A DNA stretch of 64,000 bases from contig NZ_JACIET010000002.1 of the NCBI RefSeq assembly GCF_014197015.1, positions 620,001-684,000 on the forward strand, given 5' to 3'. Under the pieces are notes generated by a model. The model saw only the letters and a program-made list of their open reading frames with translations, searched no databases and was not told the DNA's origin. The DNA is from Niveibacterium umoris (GTDB lineage: Bacteria; Pseudomonadota; Gammaproteobacteria; Burkholderiales; Rhodocyclaceae). The position numbers and the translations under genes were made by a program. Below are positions 45,557 through 54,448 of this stretch, one piece after another. The first letter of the stretch is position 1, and the number at the start of each line of letters is the position of its first letter.

Positions 45557-46993
45557 TCAGCCACGCTTGGCGCGGCGACGTGCGCTCACGCCGATGATGC
45601 CGAGTCCGGCCAACAGCATGGCGTAGGTCTCCGGCTCCGGCACGGCGCTGATCTGCTGTGCCTGATAACCCGGCAGATCGGCGTCGGTGAACGAGAACAC
45701 GTAGAACTTGTTCGGGTTCGCGATGCCAGCCGGGTGATTCGAATCGGTCACCGTGCTGACGAAGTCGTTGTCGTTGGCGATGTACAGCGTATGGCGGGTC
45801 TGACCACCGACGACGATGTCCTGACCAAAGGACACGCCTTCGATCTTCGCCGGAATGTCCTTGGCGCTGACGCCTGCCGCAGTGAGCTTCGCGACCAGAT
45901 CGAGGATCGGTGCGGCCGACTTGGTCACCGCTTTCGACGACAGGTCGCCGGAGAGGCCGCTCACATCCTGCGCGCCGGTGATGTCGATCTTGAACAACTG
46001 CTTGACCTTGGCCGTGCTGTTGTCCCCCAGGCCCTTGCCGTCACGCTCGTCGACCAGGAACTCGTGGTCGTTGATCGCGACGATGTCACTCACACCCGAA
46101 CCGGTGCTCAGCTTGTAGGCGAACTGCTTGGTGGTGCCGCTGGCGATGTCGATGGTGACGATGCGCACATTGCCGTTGGTGTCCTGCTTCAGCGGTGCCT
46201 GGACGATGCCGACCAGCGTCTTGCCGTCCGGCGTGATCGCAAGGCCTTCCATGCCCTTGTTGGCGACGCGGCCGGTGGCGTTGCCGTCGATCTCGTTCTG
46301 ACCGATCGGGCTCAACCTGCTGACTGCCAGCTCAGACGGCAGCGCAAAGCTCTTGATGCGGGCGCCGGTCGAACGGTCAAACTGATAGACATAGGGACCG
46401 TACTCGTCCGAGACGAAGACGCTTTTGCCGTCGTTGGAAACCCGGATGCTTTCCGGATCGAGGCGCGCGTTGTTCGGGTTGAGCGAATTCTTCGTCGCAT
46501 CGAAGTTGTCCGAACGTCCCGAAAAGTAGAACTTGTCGGCGGTGTTCCGGGCCGGTGCGCCGTTGCCAACGCCCAGGCCAGCGCCGCTGCCGTAGGTCAG
46601 CGCGGTCGTGCTGTACAGCAGCGTGGTCGAGGTCAGCGTCGGCGTCAGCGTGAAGCTGCCCGCGGGCGAGGCGTTCAGCGACATCGTGATCGTCTGCAGG
46701 CGCGGGATGTAGCTGGTGGTGTTGTCTACCGCAGCGTTGTAGCTGACGGCGTTGGGGCCGCGGTCGGGCAGCGCGATGAAGGTATTGCCGCCGGCCCACG
46801 CGAGGCCGGAACCGAGGCCGCCGAGCAGGTTCGCTGCGGCGCCATTTTCCAGCGTGCCGGTGAGGCCGGAGAGGTCGGCGAAGGAGCCGGCGCTGCTGCC
46901 GGTCAGGTCGCCGGTCGCGATCAGGTCGAAGCTGGCGAAGGCGGGGGACGCAAGCGCGGCGATCAATACCGCGAGCAGTTTCTTCTGGTGCAT
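45557..46993 (-). CDS. Phytase-like esterase domain protein with PEP-CTERM anchor
   Basis: 478 residues from the ATG at 46993. Signal peptide ~1-21 ('LLAVLIAALASPAFA'). The mature part is a beta-propeller-like phytase-esterase domain: 'SGLAWAGGNTFIALPDRGPN', 'DPESIRVSNDGKSVFVSDEY', 'KGMEGLAITPDGKTLVGIVQ' and 'NDHEFLVDERDGKG'. It ends VPEPETYAML plus a hydrophobic stretch and 'ARRRAKRG', the exosortase tail. It may act on phosphate or sugar esters in the cell envelope or matrix; substrate unknown. The long, low-complexity loops are rich in Ser, Thr and Gly. Together with the gene at 40972 it shows an exosortase system in this organism. Confidence 0.9.
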   Translation of the reverse strand: MHQKKLLAVLIAALASPAFASFDLIATGDLTGSSAGSFADLSGLTGTLENGAAANLLGGLGSGLAWAGGNTFIALPDRGPNAVSYNAAVDNTTSYIPRLQTITMSLNASPAGSFTLTPTLTSTTLLYSTTALTYGSGAGLGVGNGAPARNTADKFYFSGRSDNFDATKNSLNPNNARLDPESIRVSNDGKSVFVSDEYGPYVYQFDRSTGARIKSFALPSELAVSRLSPIGQNEIDGNATGRVANKGMEGLAITPDGKTLVGIVQAPLKQDTNGNVRIVTIDIASGTTKQFAYKLSTGSGVSDIVAINDHEFLVDERDGKGLGDNSTAKVKQLFKIDITGAQDVSGLSGDLSSKAVTKSAAPILDLVAKLTAAGVSAKDIPAKIEGVSFGQDIVVGGQTRHTLYIANDNDFVSTVTDSNHPAGIANPNKFYVFSFTDADLPGYQAQQISAVPEPETYAMLLAGLGIIGVSARRRAKRG

Positions 46994-47273
46994 GGTCTCT
47001 ATCCTGGAATGTTTTCTGACAACGTGGCGCCCCGCGCACGACTTCACCCTGCGGGTCGACGGAGCCTGCCGACCTCGTGTGACGTGCCGGTGAATCGCGG
47101 CTCATGCCATCAGAAACCCGTGACGGATTTCACGCACCGCATGCATTGAACGACCGATATCCCGGGATGCCGACGTCGCGCGCGATACGCGACTTTGCAA
47201 GGCCGCTGTCGCCGTCTATACCCAACGAATCGGCCGACCGGCCGATCCCCGACCCGACAGAAGGAGAATTCGC

Positions 47274-47708
47274 ATGCGTTCGATCTGCACCCTTGCGGTA
47301 TGTGTCGCTTTCAGCCTTGCAGGCGCTTCGGCGATGGCCCAGGAGAAGAGTTACAAGGAAGGCCCGGTGATGGAGCAGAGCTTCATCAAGATCAAGCCGG
47401 GCAAGTTCAGCGACTACATGAGCTTTCTCGCCGGCCCCTACAAGGCGTTGATGGAAGCGCGCAAGAAGGCGGGCCTGATCACCGGTTACGCGGTGTACTC
47501 GGTCGCGGCGCGCAACCCCGGCGAGCCCGACCTGATCCTCACCACCACCTATCCGAACTGGGCGGCGCTCGATCGCGTGGCGGATGACGAGGCGGTGTCG
47601 GCCAAGGTCATGGGCTCGATGAAACAGATGGAGCAGGGCGGCGCTGACCGTGGCGTGATGCGCGAAGTGCTCGGCTCGCAGATGGCGCAGGAGCTGATCC
47701 TCAAGTGA
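47274..47708 (+). CDS. Small secreted protein with a dimeric alpha-beta barrel-like pattern
   Basis: 144 residues with an AGGAG box and signal peptide ~1-22 ('LAVCVAFSLAGASAMAQ'). The mature part reads 'EQSFIKIKPGKFSDYMSFLA', 'YAVYSVAARNPGEPDLILTT' and 'WAALDRVADDE', which resembles the dimeric alpha/beta barrel (NIPSNAP/EthD-like) pattern. I do not assign an activity. A hairpin follows at 47717, so it is a single-gene unit. Confidence 0.75.
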   Translation: MRSICTLAVCVAFSLAGASAMAQEKSYKEGPVMEQSFIKIKPGKFSDYMSFLAGPYKALMEARKKAGLITGYAVYSVAARNPGEPDLILTTTYPNWAALDRVADDEAVSAKVMGSMKQMEQGGADRGVMREVLGSQMAQELILK

Positions 47709-47716
47709 GCCCCGCC

Positions 47717-47742
47717 GGGCGCGTGATGCGCTTCACGCGCCC
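47717..47742 (+). terminator. Hairpin after the secreted-protein gene, weak terminator
   Basis: A 10-bp perfect stem GGGCGCGTGA / TCACGCGCCC with a 6-nt loop. No T-run follows, so termination is uncertain. Confidence 0.4.
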
Positions 47743-47749
47743 GCCGCAA

Positions 47750-47764
47750 CTAAGAAATTCTTAG
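47750..47764 (+). promoter_or_regulatory. Palindromic operator candidate upstream of the hemerythrin gene
   Basis: CTAAGAAATTCTTAG is a perfect 7-bp inverted repeat around a central A, in a GC-rich intergenic region 106 bp before the hemerythrin ATG. Its AAGAA/TTCTT arms are similar in kind to sites of nitric-oxide or iron-sulfur Rrf2 regulators, but no specific factor can be named. Confidence 0.45.
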
Positions 47765-47869
47765 GATTGCCGGAGCCAAGATTTAGCAACGCCGGCTTGC
47801 TGTCCTTCCTATCCTGCAATGGCCGGATCACCCGACCCGGCCTACCCCGAGAGACTGCAGGAGACCATC

Positions 47870-48523
47870 ATGCAAACCCCCCGTCACGATATCTACGCCT
47901 TCATCCACAAGGGCCTGCGCGCCTTCATGGCGCACACGCTGGTGCGCGTTGGCCGGCTCGACGCGCACGACGCCGCCGAGGTCGCCGTCGTCAGCGATGA
48001 AGTGCGCGCGCTGCTCGACATCTGCACCCACCACCTCGCCAACGAGAACCGCCATATCCACAGCGCGATGCAGGCGCGCCAGCCCGGCGCCTGCGCCGAG
48101 GTCGAGGCCGAGCACGTCGCGCACGAACACGAGATCGCGCAGCTGCGCTGGCTGCTCGAACGCGTACCTGAAAACGAGCAGGCCGCCCAGGGCCTCTACC
48201 GCCAGTTGTCGGACTTTGTCGCGCACAACTTCGAGCACATGGGCAAGGAAGAGCGCGAGCACAACGCGGTGCTGTGGGCGCACTACAGCGATGACGAGAT
48301 TCGCGCGATCGAGCACGCGATCATCGCCAACGAGTCGCCGGAACACCTGCAGCTCGCGATCCGCTGGATGCTGCCGCACATGACGCCGAGCGAGCGCGCC
48401 GGCATGCTCGGCGGCATGCGGCAAACCGCGCCGGCGGAAATGTTCGAGGGTGTCCTGAACCTGATCAGGCCGTTGCTTGGTGGGCGTGACTGGCGCAAGC
48501 TCAGCCTCGCGCTCGGCATCTGA
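47870..48523 (+). CDS. Hemerythrin-like domain protein
   Basis: 217 residues from ATG 47870, with AGGAG ahead. The first ~155 residues form the four-helix hemerythrin domain with iron-ligand candidates in 'DICTHHLANENRHIHSAM', 'EHVAHEHEIAQL', and 'HNFEHMGKEEREHNAVL'. The C-terminal ~60 residues are helical ('WMLPHMTPSERAGMLGGMRQ'). It likely binds a di-iron centre and senses or detoxifies oxygen or nitric oxide. The downstream membrane protein gene (69 bp later) probably belongs to the same transcript. A palindrome upstream may be its operator. Confidence 0.88.
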   Translation: MQTPRHDIYAFIHKGLRAFMAHTLVRVGRLDAHDAAEVAVVSDEVRALLDICTHHLANENRHIHSAMQARQPGACAEVEAEHVAHEHEIAQLRWLLERVPENEQAAQGLYRQLSDFVAHNFEHMGKEEREHNAVLWAHYSDDEIRAIEHAIIANESPEHLQLAIRWMLPHMTPSERAGMLGGMRQTAPAEMFEGVLNLIRPLLGGRDWRKLSLALGI

Positions 48524-48592
48524 GCGTGTCGAGCCCGCCACCCCCATCGGCGGGCCGACCCAATGACAAGACGTAACCCCAGGGAGACTTCA

Positions 48593-48976
48593 ATGAACCG
48601 TTCCACCCAACGCTGGATCCTGCTTTCGCTCGTGTATTTCGTGCTCGCCGTCGGGCTCGGTGTCGGCATGGCCGCCACCCACGACTTCCGCTTGCGCCCG
48701 GTGCACGCCCACCTGAACCTGCTGGGCTGGGTGTCGCTGGCGCTCACCGGCTGGGTGTACAGCCAGTTTCCGCAAGCTGCCGGCACGCGTGCGGCGAGCG
48801 CCCACTTCTGGCTCTACAACCTGTCCTTGCCGGTGATGATGGCGGGCTTGGCCGCTCTGACGCTGGGCATGGCCGCGATCGAACCGCTCGTTGCGGTGTC
48901 GAGCGTGGTGATGTTCGCGGCGATCCTCACCTTCGCGATCAACGTGTTCCGCCACCGGGGCGCTGCGGTGGCCTGA
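48593..48976 (+). CDS. Small membrane protein related to cytochrome-c/NO reductase subunit I
   Basis: 127 residues with four predicted membrane helices. ATG 48593 has an AGGGAG box. The stretch 'RPVHAHLNLLGWVSLALTGWVYSQFP' resembles helices of the heme-copper oxidase or NorB family with conserved His, which is why such proteins are often annotated as cytochrome-c oxidase; it is far too short for an enzyme. Placement after a hemerythrin suggests a role in NO or O2 handling. A terminator follows at 48996. Confidence 0.75.
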   Translation: MNRSTQRWILLSLVYFVLAVGLGVGMAATHDFRLRPVHAHLNLLGWVSLALTGWVYSQFPQAAGTRAASAHFWLYNLSLPVMMAGLAALTLGMAAIEPLVAVSSVVMFAAILTFAINVFRHRGAAVA

Positions 48977-48995
48977 GGGCGCGCCGCTTCGCCGG

Positions 48996-49026
48996 GGGGC
49001 GGTGAGCAGCCGCCCCTTGTTTCGTT
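48996..49026 (+). terminator. Rho-independent terminator of the hemerythrin operon
   Basis: GGGGCGG (48996-49002) and CCGCCCC (49010-49016), then TTGTTTCGTT. It sits between convergent genes. Confidence 0.75.
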
Positions 49027-49036
49027 CACGGCGGTG

Positions 49037-50374
49037 TCACAGCTCGATCAGCGTCAGGGGCAGAGCCACTTCAAGGCGGAAGAGTCCGCGACCGGTCTTG
49101 CGCATCCGGATGCCGGCATTGCGCTCGTCGAGCCGGCGCTGCAGCAGGATCAGACGCGCTTCGAGGTTGTCGCAGATATCCGGCAGGCGCAGTTCCGGCG
49201 AGACGCGCAATTCCCGGTTCGAGAAATCCTCGCGACCTGTCTTGGCGCGTGTTTGCAGCAGGCACCACAGGATCGCGCCGGCCACGCCCTTGATCAGGTA
49301 ATCACCGCCGACGAAGACACTGTTGTTGGCGCCGTAGTGACGCACTTCCAGCGGCTGGCCGAGCGGCGCGGGCGTCACCGCAGCCGGCTGCCCGGCCGTG
49401 GCGGACTCGGCCAGTGCCTGCTGCTGCAGCGCATGGATCGCCGAACCGAGCTGTGTTGCCAGCGCCACCAGCGCGTCCTCGTCGTCGTAGCTGAAATGGA
49501 GGTCGTGCGGGCTTTCCACGCACAGCACGCCGAGCAGCCGCCCGTGCGCCAGCACCGGCACCGCGAGCTGGCTGTGCGGCTCCGGCAGTCCGGGAAAGGG
49601 GATCTGCGTTTCCAGCGGCCAAGCCGGCGTGCTCACGCCGTCGAGCGCCGCGCGCCCGTAGCTGTACTCCATGGTCATGTGGTTGATGCGGATCGGCGTG
49701 CGGTACTGCGCCGCGACGCCGATCACGCCATCGCCGAAGGCGATCTCGGAACCCACCCCGCTCACCGCATATCCGCGGCTGGCCACGGTGTAGAGCCGGC
49801 CGCACGCTTCCTCGGCGAACAGCAGCATGGCGTGGTCGATCGCGAAATCGCTGCCGAGTGCTTCGAGCGCCGCGTCGACCGCGCCGTCGAGATCGGTGCA
49901 GGCGGCGATGCGCGCGCTGGCGCTGCGCATCGCATGCAGCAGGTTCACCCGCGCCGGCGGGCGCGGCAGCGCCGGGCCGGGGATGCGTTCGACGCCGAGC
50001 ACCCGGTACACGTCCGCACCCTGCAGCTTGAAGACGCCTGTCATGCCTGAATGCGACGCGATGCCGGCGAGCTTCGCCTTCATGTGCTGGAACAGCGCGC
50101 CCTCGGTCTCGGTCCGCAGGTAAAGCATCTCGACGCGGAAACTCTCGGCGCTTACCGGGTCGATCACCAGGCCGGCACAGCGCGCATTGGCGAGGATGTT
50201 CTCGCGCGTCTTGTTGAAGAACTGGAAGGACAGCGCGACATGCCGCGGGTCGACGTACTGCATCTGCGAGACATAGGTGACGTTCGGCGTGCCGTCGGCG
50301 CTGGCAGTGGCGATCACCGCGGGGATCCAGCCTTCGAGGCAGCCGCGGATCGCCTCGAGTTGCACCGCGCCCAT
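49037..50374 (-). CDS. Pyridoxamine-oxidase-like split-barrel plus GAF domain signalling protein
   Basis: 445 residues from the ATG at 50374, which overlaps the upstream stop (TGATG). The N-terminal ~130 residues form an FMN-type split barrel ('IPAVIATASADGTPNVTYVS', 'ALSFQFFNKTRENILANARC'), then a GAF domain at ~190-345 ('DFAIDHAMLLFAEEACGRLY', 'PHSQLAVPVLAHGRLLGVLC'). The C-terminal ~100 residues ('FVGGDYLIKGVAGAILWCLL' and on) look like a winged-helix DNA-binding output. It may link a flavin or redox ligand to transcription. It is coupled with a second split-barrel protein upstream. Confidence 0.82.
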   Translation of the reverse strand: MGAVQLEAIRGCLEGWIPAVIATASADGTPNVTYVSQMQYVDPRHVALSFQFFNKTRENILANARCAGLVIDPVSAESFRVEMLYLRTETEGALFQHMKAKLAGIASHSGMTGVFKLQGADVYRVLGVERIPGPALPRPPARVNLLHAMRSASARIAACTDLDGAVDAALEALGSDFAIDHAMLLFAEEACGRLYTVASRGYAVSGVGSEIAFGDGVIGVAAQYRTPIRINHMTMEYSYGRAALDGVSTPAWPLETQIPFPGLPEPHSQLAVPVLAHGRLLGVLCVESPHDLHFSYDDEDALVALATQLGSAIHALQQQALAESATAGQPAAVTPAPLGQPLEVRHYGANNSVFVGGDYLIKGVAGAILWCLLQTRAKTGREDFSNRELRVSPELRLPDICDNLEARLILLQRRLDERNAGIRMRKTGRGLFRLEVALPLTLIEL

Positions 50375-50874
50375 CACGCACGCCTCGCCAGCGCTTCGCC
50401 GGCACGCGGGCCCGGCGTCTGGCCGAAGACGCCATCCGGCGTGAAACGGATCGCGATCAACTCGGCCGGGTCGCGCCAGAACACCGCGTCGATGAAGTCC
50501 GGCCCCCAGCCGAGCGGCGTGATGTCCTCGGCAAAGCGATCGAGGTTGCGCCGCACGCAGGCGACATCGCCCGGCAGCAGTGGCACCGTGCGCGCGTCGT
50601 TGCCCTTGATCTGGATCGTCTCGTGCGTGCTCGGCCGGCTGAAGGTCACCGCGATGCGGCCGTTGGCCGCGACGTCGCGGCAGGTGGCTTCGGCACTCTC
50701 GGCGAACACGAACACGGTGAGCGTGGAGCGGTCTTCCGCGACGCGGCAACCTACGCCTTTGGCGATCGACGGCACCAGCCGGCTGTCGCAGGACGCGAGC
50801 GTGATCGAGAGTCCGCCGCCGATGAATGCGGCAACGTCGGGCGTCATCAGCGGTGCGGTGGCGGGGGGGCTCAT
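50374..50874 (-). CDS. Pyridoxamine 5'-phosphate oxidase-like split-barrel protein
   Basis: 166 residues, upstream partner of the GAF protein. The core reads 'FIGGGLSITLASCDSRLVPS', 'DRSTLTVFVFAESAEATCRD', 'GRIAVTFSRPSTHETIQIKG', typical of the FMN-binding split-barrel superfamily. No catalytic assignment can be made, as many members are flavin reductases, heme-utilisation proteins or orphans. Stop and next start overlap (TGATG), so both proteins are made together and may form a complex. Confidence 0.82.
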   Translation of the reverse strand: MSPPATAPLMTPDVAAFIGGGLSITLASCDSRLVPSIAKGVGCRVAEDRSTLTVFVFAESAEATCRDVAANGRIAVTFSRPSTHETIQIKGNDARTVPLLPGDVACVRRNLDRFAEDITPLGWGPDFIDAVFWRDPAELIAIRFTPDGVFGQTPGPRAGEALARRA

Positions 50875-51020
50875 CGGGCTGCGGCTCGTTCCAGGCTATG
50901 CCATCAGGCTAGCACCTGCAACGTGACGCACAAGTGTCGTCGCTACGTTTCGATACCTGCCGCGTGAAACTGCCGTCAGGCCCTAGAATCGCCCGATCGC
51001 GACCCCCTTCCGATTCGATC

Positions 51021-51971
51021 ATGCGCATCACGCCTCTTCCCGCCTCCTTCTTCGGCATGGTGCTGGGCCTGTCCGGGCTCGGGCAGGCCTGGCGCCTCGC
51101 CCATCGCCTCTGGGGCGTGCCGGAATCTCTGGGGGAAGGGGTGCTGCTGTTGGCCGCGCTGGTTTGGGCGGTGCTGCTGCTGGGGTATGCAATCCAGGCG
51201 GTGCGCGAACCATCGCGGGTCGCGGCCGAGTTCACCCATCCGGTGCAGGGCAGCACACCGGCCTTGCTGGGCGTGGCAACGCTGCTGATGGTGCTCGCGG
51301 CGCGGCCGTATTCGCTTGGACTGGCCTGGGGTCTCGCGCTCGCCGGCATCGCCTGGCACCTTGCGTTCGCGCTGTGGCACACCGGCCTGCTGTGGCAAGG
51401 CGGACGCGACCCGCAGCACATCGTCCCGGCGATCTACCTGCCCACGGTGGCCGGCAACTTCACCAGCGCCGCGGCGCTGGGTGCGCTCGGGCAGGCGGAC
51501 TGGGGCTGGCTGTTCCTCGGTGCCGGCCTGTTCTCGTGGTTTGCGCTTGAATCACCGGTGGTGCAGCGTCTCTGGCAGGGTCCGGCGCTGCCGCCGCCGC
51601 AACGCCCGCTGATCGGGATCCAGTTCGCACCGCCGGTGGTGTGCGCGATGGCCTGGCTGATGCTCGATCCGGTCGGCCACGATCACTGGCTGCTGATGCT
51701 GTGGGGCTACGGCCTGTTCCAGTTGCTGCTGGGCGTGCGCCTGCGCCAATGGCTGGCCGCGCAGCCCTTCGCGCCCACGTATTGGGCCTACACCTTCGGC
51801 GTTGCGGCTGCGACGGTGGTGGGGCTCAAGCTCGCGATTGCAGGCATTGCTGCGGCGGGCATGCTGGCGCTGCCGGTTTTCATTGCGGCCAACCTGTTCA
51901 TCGGCGGGCTCGCGCTGCGTACCGCATGGCTGTGGGCGACCGGACGGCTGCTGCCGCCCGGCGCGCCATGA
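51021..51971 (+). CDS. tehA: TehA-like (TDT family) transporter or anion channel
   Basis: 316 residues from ATG 51021, with ten predicted membrane helices. N-terminal 'ITPLPASFFGMVLGLSGLGQAWR' is the TDT/TehA signature, in which a Phe gates the pore; later helices carry 'PTVAGNFTSAAALGALGQ' and 'YWAYTFGVAAATVVGLKLA'. The family includes dicarboxylate/tellurite transporters and SLAC1-type anion channels. Substrate is not readable. Single gene between divergent neighbours. Confidence 0.88.
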   Translation: MRITPLPASFFGMVLGLSGLGQAWRLAHRLWGVPESLGEGVLLLAALVWAVLLLGYAIQAVREPSRVAAEFTHPVQGSTPALLGVATLLMVLAARPYSLGLAWGLALAGIAWHLAFALWHTGLLWQGGRDPQHIVPAIYLPTVAGNFTSAAALGALGQADWGWLFLGAGLFSWFALESPVVQRLWQGPALPPPQRPLIGIQFAPPVVCAMAWLMLDPVGHDHWLLMLWGYGLFQLLLGVRLRQWLAAQPFAPTYWAYTFGVAAATVVGLKLAIAGIAAAGMLALPVFIAANLFIGGLALRTAWLWATGRLLPPGAP

Positions 51972-52048
51972 CCGGGCGCGGCGGACGCTAAGGCTTTGCC
52001 GCCATGCCTGCCGGATTGGCGTAGCGTTTGGATGACTGCGCGAAAAGC

Positions 52049-52915
52049 TCAGCCTGCCCGCGCATCGGCGGCCTGGCTGAAGCGCCACTCGCTGAGCACC
52101 ACCGCACCCACCACCAGCGCCCCGCCGACCATGCCGCGCGCACCGAGCGACTCCGACAGCCACAGCCAGGCGAAGATCGAGGCGAACACCGGTTCCATGG
52201 CGTAAATCACGGCGGCCTTCTCGGCCGCAACATGGCGTTGCGCGACGGCCTGCAGGAAAAGCATGCCGGCGCTGGCGACGAGGCCCAGATAAAGCACCGA
52301 CACCCACACCGGCTGCAGGCGTGCCGGCAGCGTGGCGAGGCGTTCGCCGCCGAGGCCGCTGCCGAGCATCCAGACCACCGCGAAGGCGGCCATCAGCACG
52401 ATCTGCGTGGCAGCGAGGGTGCGCGGGTTGTGCGCAGCGGCGCAGCGTGACAGCAGGATCACGTAGATCGCGTAGGCCAGCGCGCAGACCAGCGTGGCTG
52501 CATCGCCGACCCAGTTGCCGCCGCCTTCCCACGACAACAGCCCGATGCCGAAGCAGGCGAGCGCGCCGGCCAGCAGCACCTGCAGGTTCAGGCGGCCGCC
52601 CAGCGCGAGGCCGAGGAAGGGCACCATCAGCACATTGAGGCTGGTGATGAAGGCGCTGCGGTTCGAAGAGATGTATTCCAGCCCGAAGGCCTGCGTCACA
52701 TACGACACCAGCGCGACAACGCCGAGCAGGGCCCCGTCACGCCACGCCGCACGCGAGGCCTTGAACGCAAAGGGCAGCATCACCGCGCCGGCGACGAGGA
52801 AGCGCAGCGCAGAGATCTCGACGCCGCTCAGCGTGGCGGCGGCGGATTTGAGCAGCGGAAAAGTCGTGCCCCAGACCAGGGTGACGACGAGCAGCAGGAC
52901 GACGTTGAGGTTCAC
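52049..52915 (-). CDS. DMT-superfamily EamA transporter
   Basis: 288 residues and ten membrane helices in two EamA repeats (about 6-135 and 145-280). Typical text: 'VTLVWGTTFPLLKSAAATLS', 'SSNRSAFITSLNVLMVPFLG', 'VAEKAAVIYAMEPVFASIFAW' (read in part). It is likely an exporter of amino acids or other metabolites. It is a single gene, read towards the TehA-like gene. Confidence 0.9.
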   Translation of the reverse strand: MNLNVVLLLVVTLVWGTTFPLLKSAAATLSGVEISALRFLVAGAVMLPFAFKASRAAWRDGALLGVVALVSYVTQAFGLEYISSNRSAFITSLNVLMVPFLGLALGGRLNLQVLLAGALACFGIGLLSWEGGGNWVGDAATLVCALAYAIYVILLSRCAAAHNPRTLAATQIVLMAAFAVVWMLGSGLGGERLATLPARLQPVWVSVLYLGLVASAGMLFLQAVAQRHVAAEKAAVIYAMEPVFASIFAWLWLSESLGARGMVGGALVVGAVVLSEWRFSQAADARAG

Positions 52916-53003
52916 GAGCGGGCGGGCGATGCGGATGAATCCGCAATTCTAACAAGGGCTTGCGGATCGCCGCGAGGGTGCGACTTGCCTGCGCGCCGCG
53001 CCG

Positions 53004-53954
53004 TCAGAAGCTGACTGCGAAGCCGATCGACACGCCCGAGACGCCCTCGCCGAAGGCATAGCGCGCCACCAGCCGGGTGCGGGTGATGATGATGTCGTAC
53101 GCGCTGGAGTCGAACTCGATGCCGGCGCCGATCTGGCTCAGGCGCACGAAGCCGAGTGCGCCGCGCTGGTCTCCGAAGTACTCGGAATGCGAACACTCCA
53201 GCACGTAGCGCAAGGGGCGATCCATCACCACGAAGCCGGTTGGGGCGCGGTAGCGCGCCCACAGGTTGGCGGTGGTCGAGTTGGCGTGACCCTTGATCGA
53301 ATCGCTGGTGCCGGAAAAACTCTGCAGTTGCAGGTTGGTCAGGCGCAGTTCGATATCGGTCTCATGGGACTCGACCTTCTTTTCGTAATCCAGCATCAGG
53401 CTGCCGCCGAGCCCGTAGGAATTGAGCGTGCCGCCGTCCAGAAAGTCGGCCTCGCGGCCGAGCTTGTAGTTGATGAAGGCCTTGCCGATCGCAAGATCGC
53501 TGGTTACCGCGCCGAGCGAGAAGTTGAATACCGGGCGGAACACCCAGTACTTGGCGATCGGGAAATCCCAGCCGATACCGCCGGTGGCGGACAGCGACAC
53601 CCATTTCACCGGGATCGGTCGGGTCTCGCTGCCGTTGGTGGCGACGAAGCTCGGGTCGTAACGGCTGTAGGCCGCAGCCCCTTCGAGGTAGAGCGGCGTC
53701 TCGGTGCTCCAGGTGAAGCCGCCGCCGAACTGCGACATCACCAGATCGGGGTTGCCGGTCGAGGCGCTGCTGATCGACAGCGAACTCGATGTGATGTCCG
53801 GTATCACCGAGTAACTCATCAGGGACAGGACGCCATTGGCGGCCTTTTGCAGCTGGGAACCATCGACAAGCGAGAACGGCTTGGCCTGGGCCTGCGCGAA
53901 CGAGGGAACAAGCAGCGACGCGGCGATCACGGCAATTCGAGCGGCGGCGGACAT
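53004..53954 (-). CDS. Predicted outer-membrane beta-barrel protein
   Basis: 316 residues from the ATG at 53954. Signal peptide ~1-23 ('IAASLLVPSFAQAQA'). The mature protein consists of alternating strands ('SLSATGGIGWDFPIAKYWVF', 'FNFSLGAVTSDLAIGKAF', 'YGLGGSLMLDYEKKVES') and ends '...GVSIGFAVSF', with the C-terminal Phe used by the BAM complex. I do not recognise the family; an autotransporter-like or Solitary outer-membrane barrel is possible. A single gene. Confidence 0.7.
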   Translation of the reverse strand: MSAAARIAVIAASLLVPSFAQAQAKPFSLVDGSQLQKAANGVLSLMSYSVIPDITSSSLSISSASTGNPDLVMSQFGGGFTWSTETPLYLEGAAAYSRYDPSFVATNGSETRPIPVKWVSLSATGGIGWDFPIAKYWVFRPVFNFSLGAVTSDLAIGKAFINYKLGREADFLDGGTLNSYGLGGSLMLDYEKKVESHETDIELRLTNLQLQSFSGTSDSIKGHANSTTANLWARYRAPTGFVVMDRPLRYVLECSHSEYFGDQRGALGFVRLSQIGAGIEFDSSAYDIIITRTRLVARYAFGEGVSGVSIGFAVSF

Positions 53955-54080
53955 CTCAGGGCTCCGGATCAGGCGGTGTGCGGATCGGGCGTCAAGCCCC
54001 CGCACGGTGCGCATCACGCTAGCACAGCTGGCTTGCGTGTGGATTGCGCCAAGCGGGGCCCGGCCGCTCGTTTTGCCGCG

Positions 54081-54446
54081 TTACGCCGGGCGGCAACGCA
54101 CACCGGGCAGCGTTGCGCGACGGCCGCTATCGGGCCGCCACAGCACACAGCCGTCGCGGCCGGTGCGCAGCGTCAGCACGTGTGGCACCGCCAAGTCGCG
54201 GGATTCGATCCGCAGGCCGTCCGGCCCGCGCCGTTCGCGTTGCGCGATCGATACGCTGCTGTCGCGGGTGAAGGCGTCATCGGCCAGCAGCAGCGCGGCG
54301 CCATCGAACAGATCACTGGCGGCGCGTTGAATCGCCTGCCGCGTCGCGGCGTCGGGTGCGTCGAGCAAGGCATCCTGCTCGACCGCAAAGGGTGTGGCCT
54401 GGCAGGCCGCGACCAGCAGCGTGACGCTGGCGAGGCCGCGGCGCAT
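54081..54446 (-). CDS. Small lipoprotein in the S41 protease cluster
   Basis: 121 residues from the ATG at 54446. The N-terminus 'MRRGLASVTLLVAACQA' has a lipobox (LVAAC), so it is lipidated. The mature part ('QAIQRAASDLFDGAALLLAD') has no domain I recognise; a Cys pair lies near the end. It starts 2 bp after the S41 protease stop and is probably co-transcribed with it. Confidence 0.65.
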   Translation of the reverse strand: MRRGLASVTLLVAACQATPFAVEQDALLDAPDAATRQAIQRAASDLFDGAALLLADDAFTRDSSVSIAQRERRGPDGLRIESRDLAVPHVLTLRTGRDGCVLWRPDSGRRATLPGVRCRPA

Positions 54447-54448
54447 CG

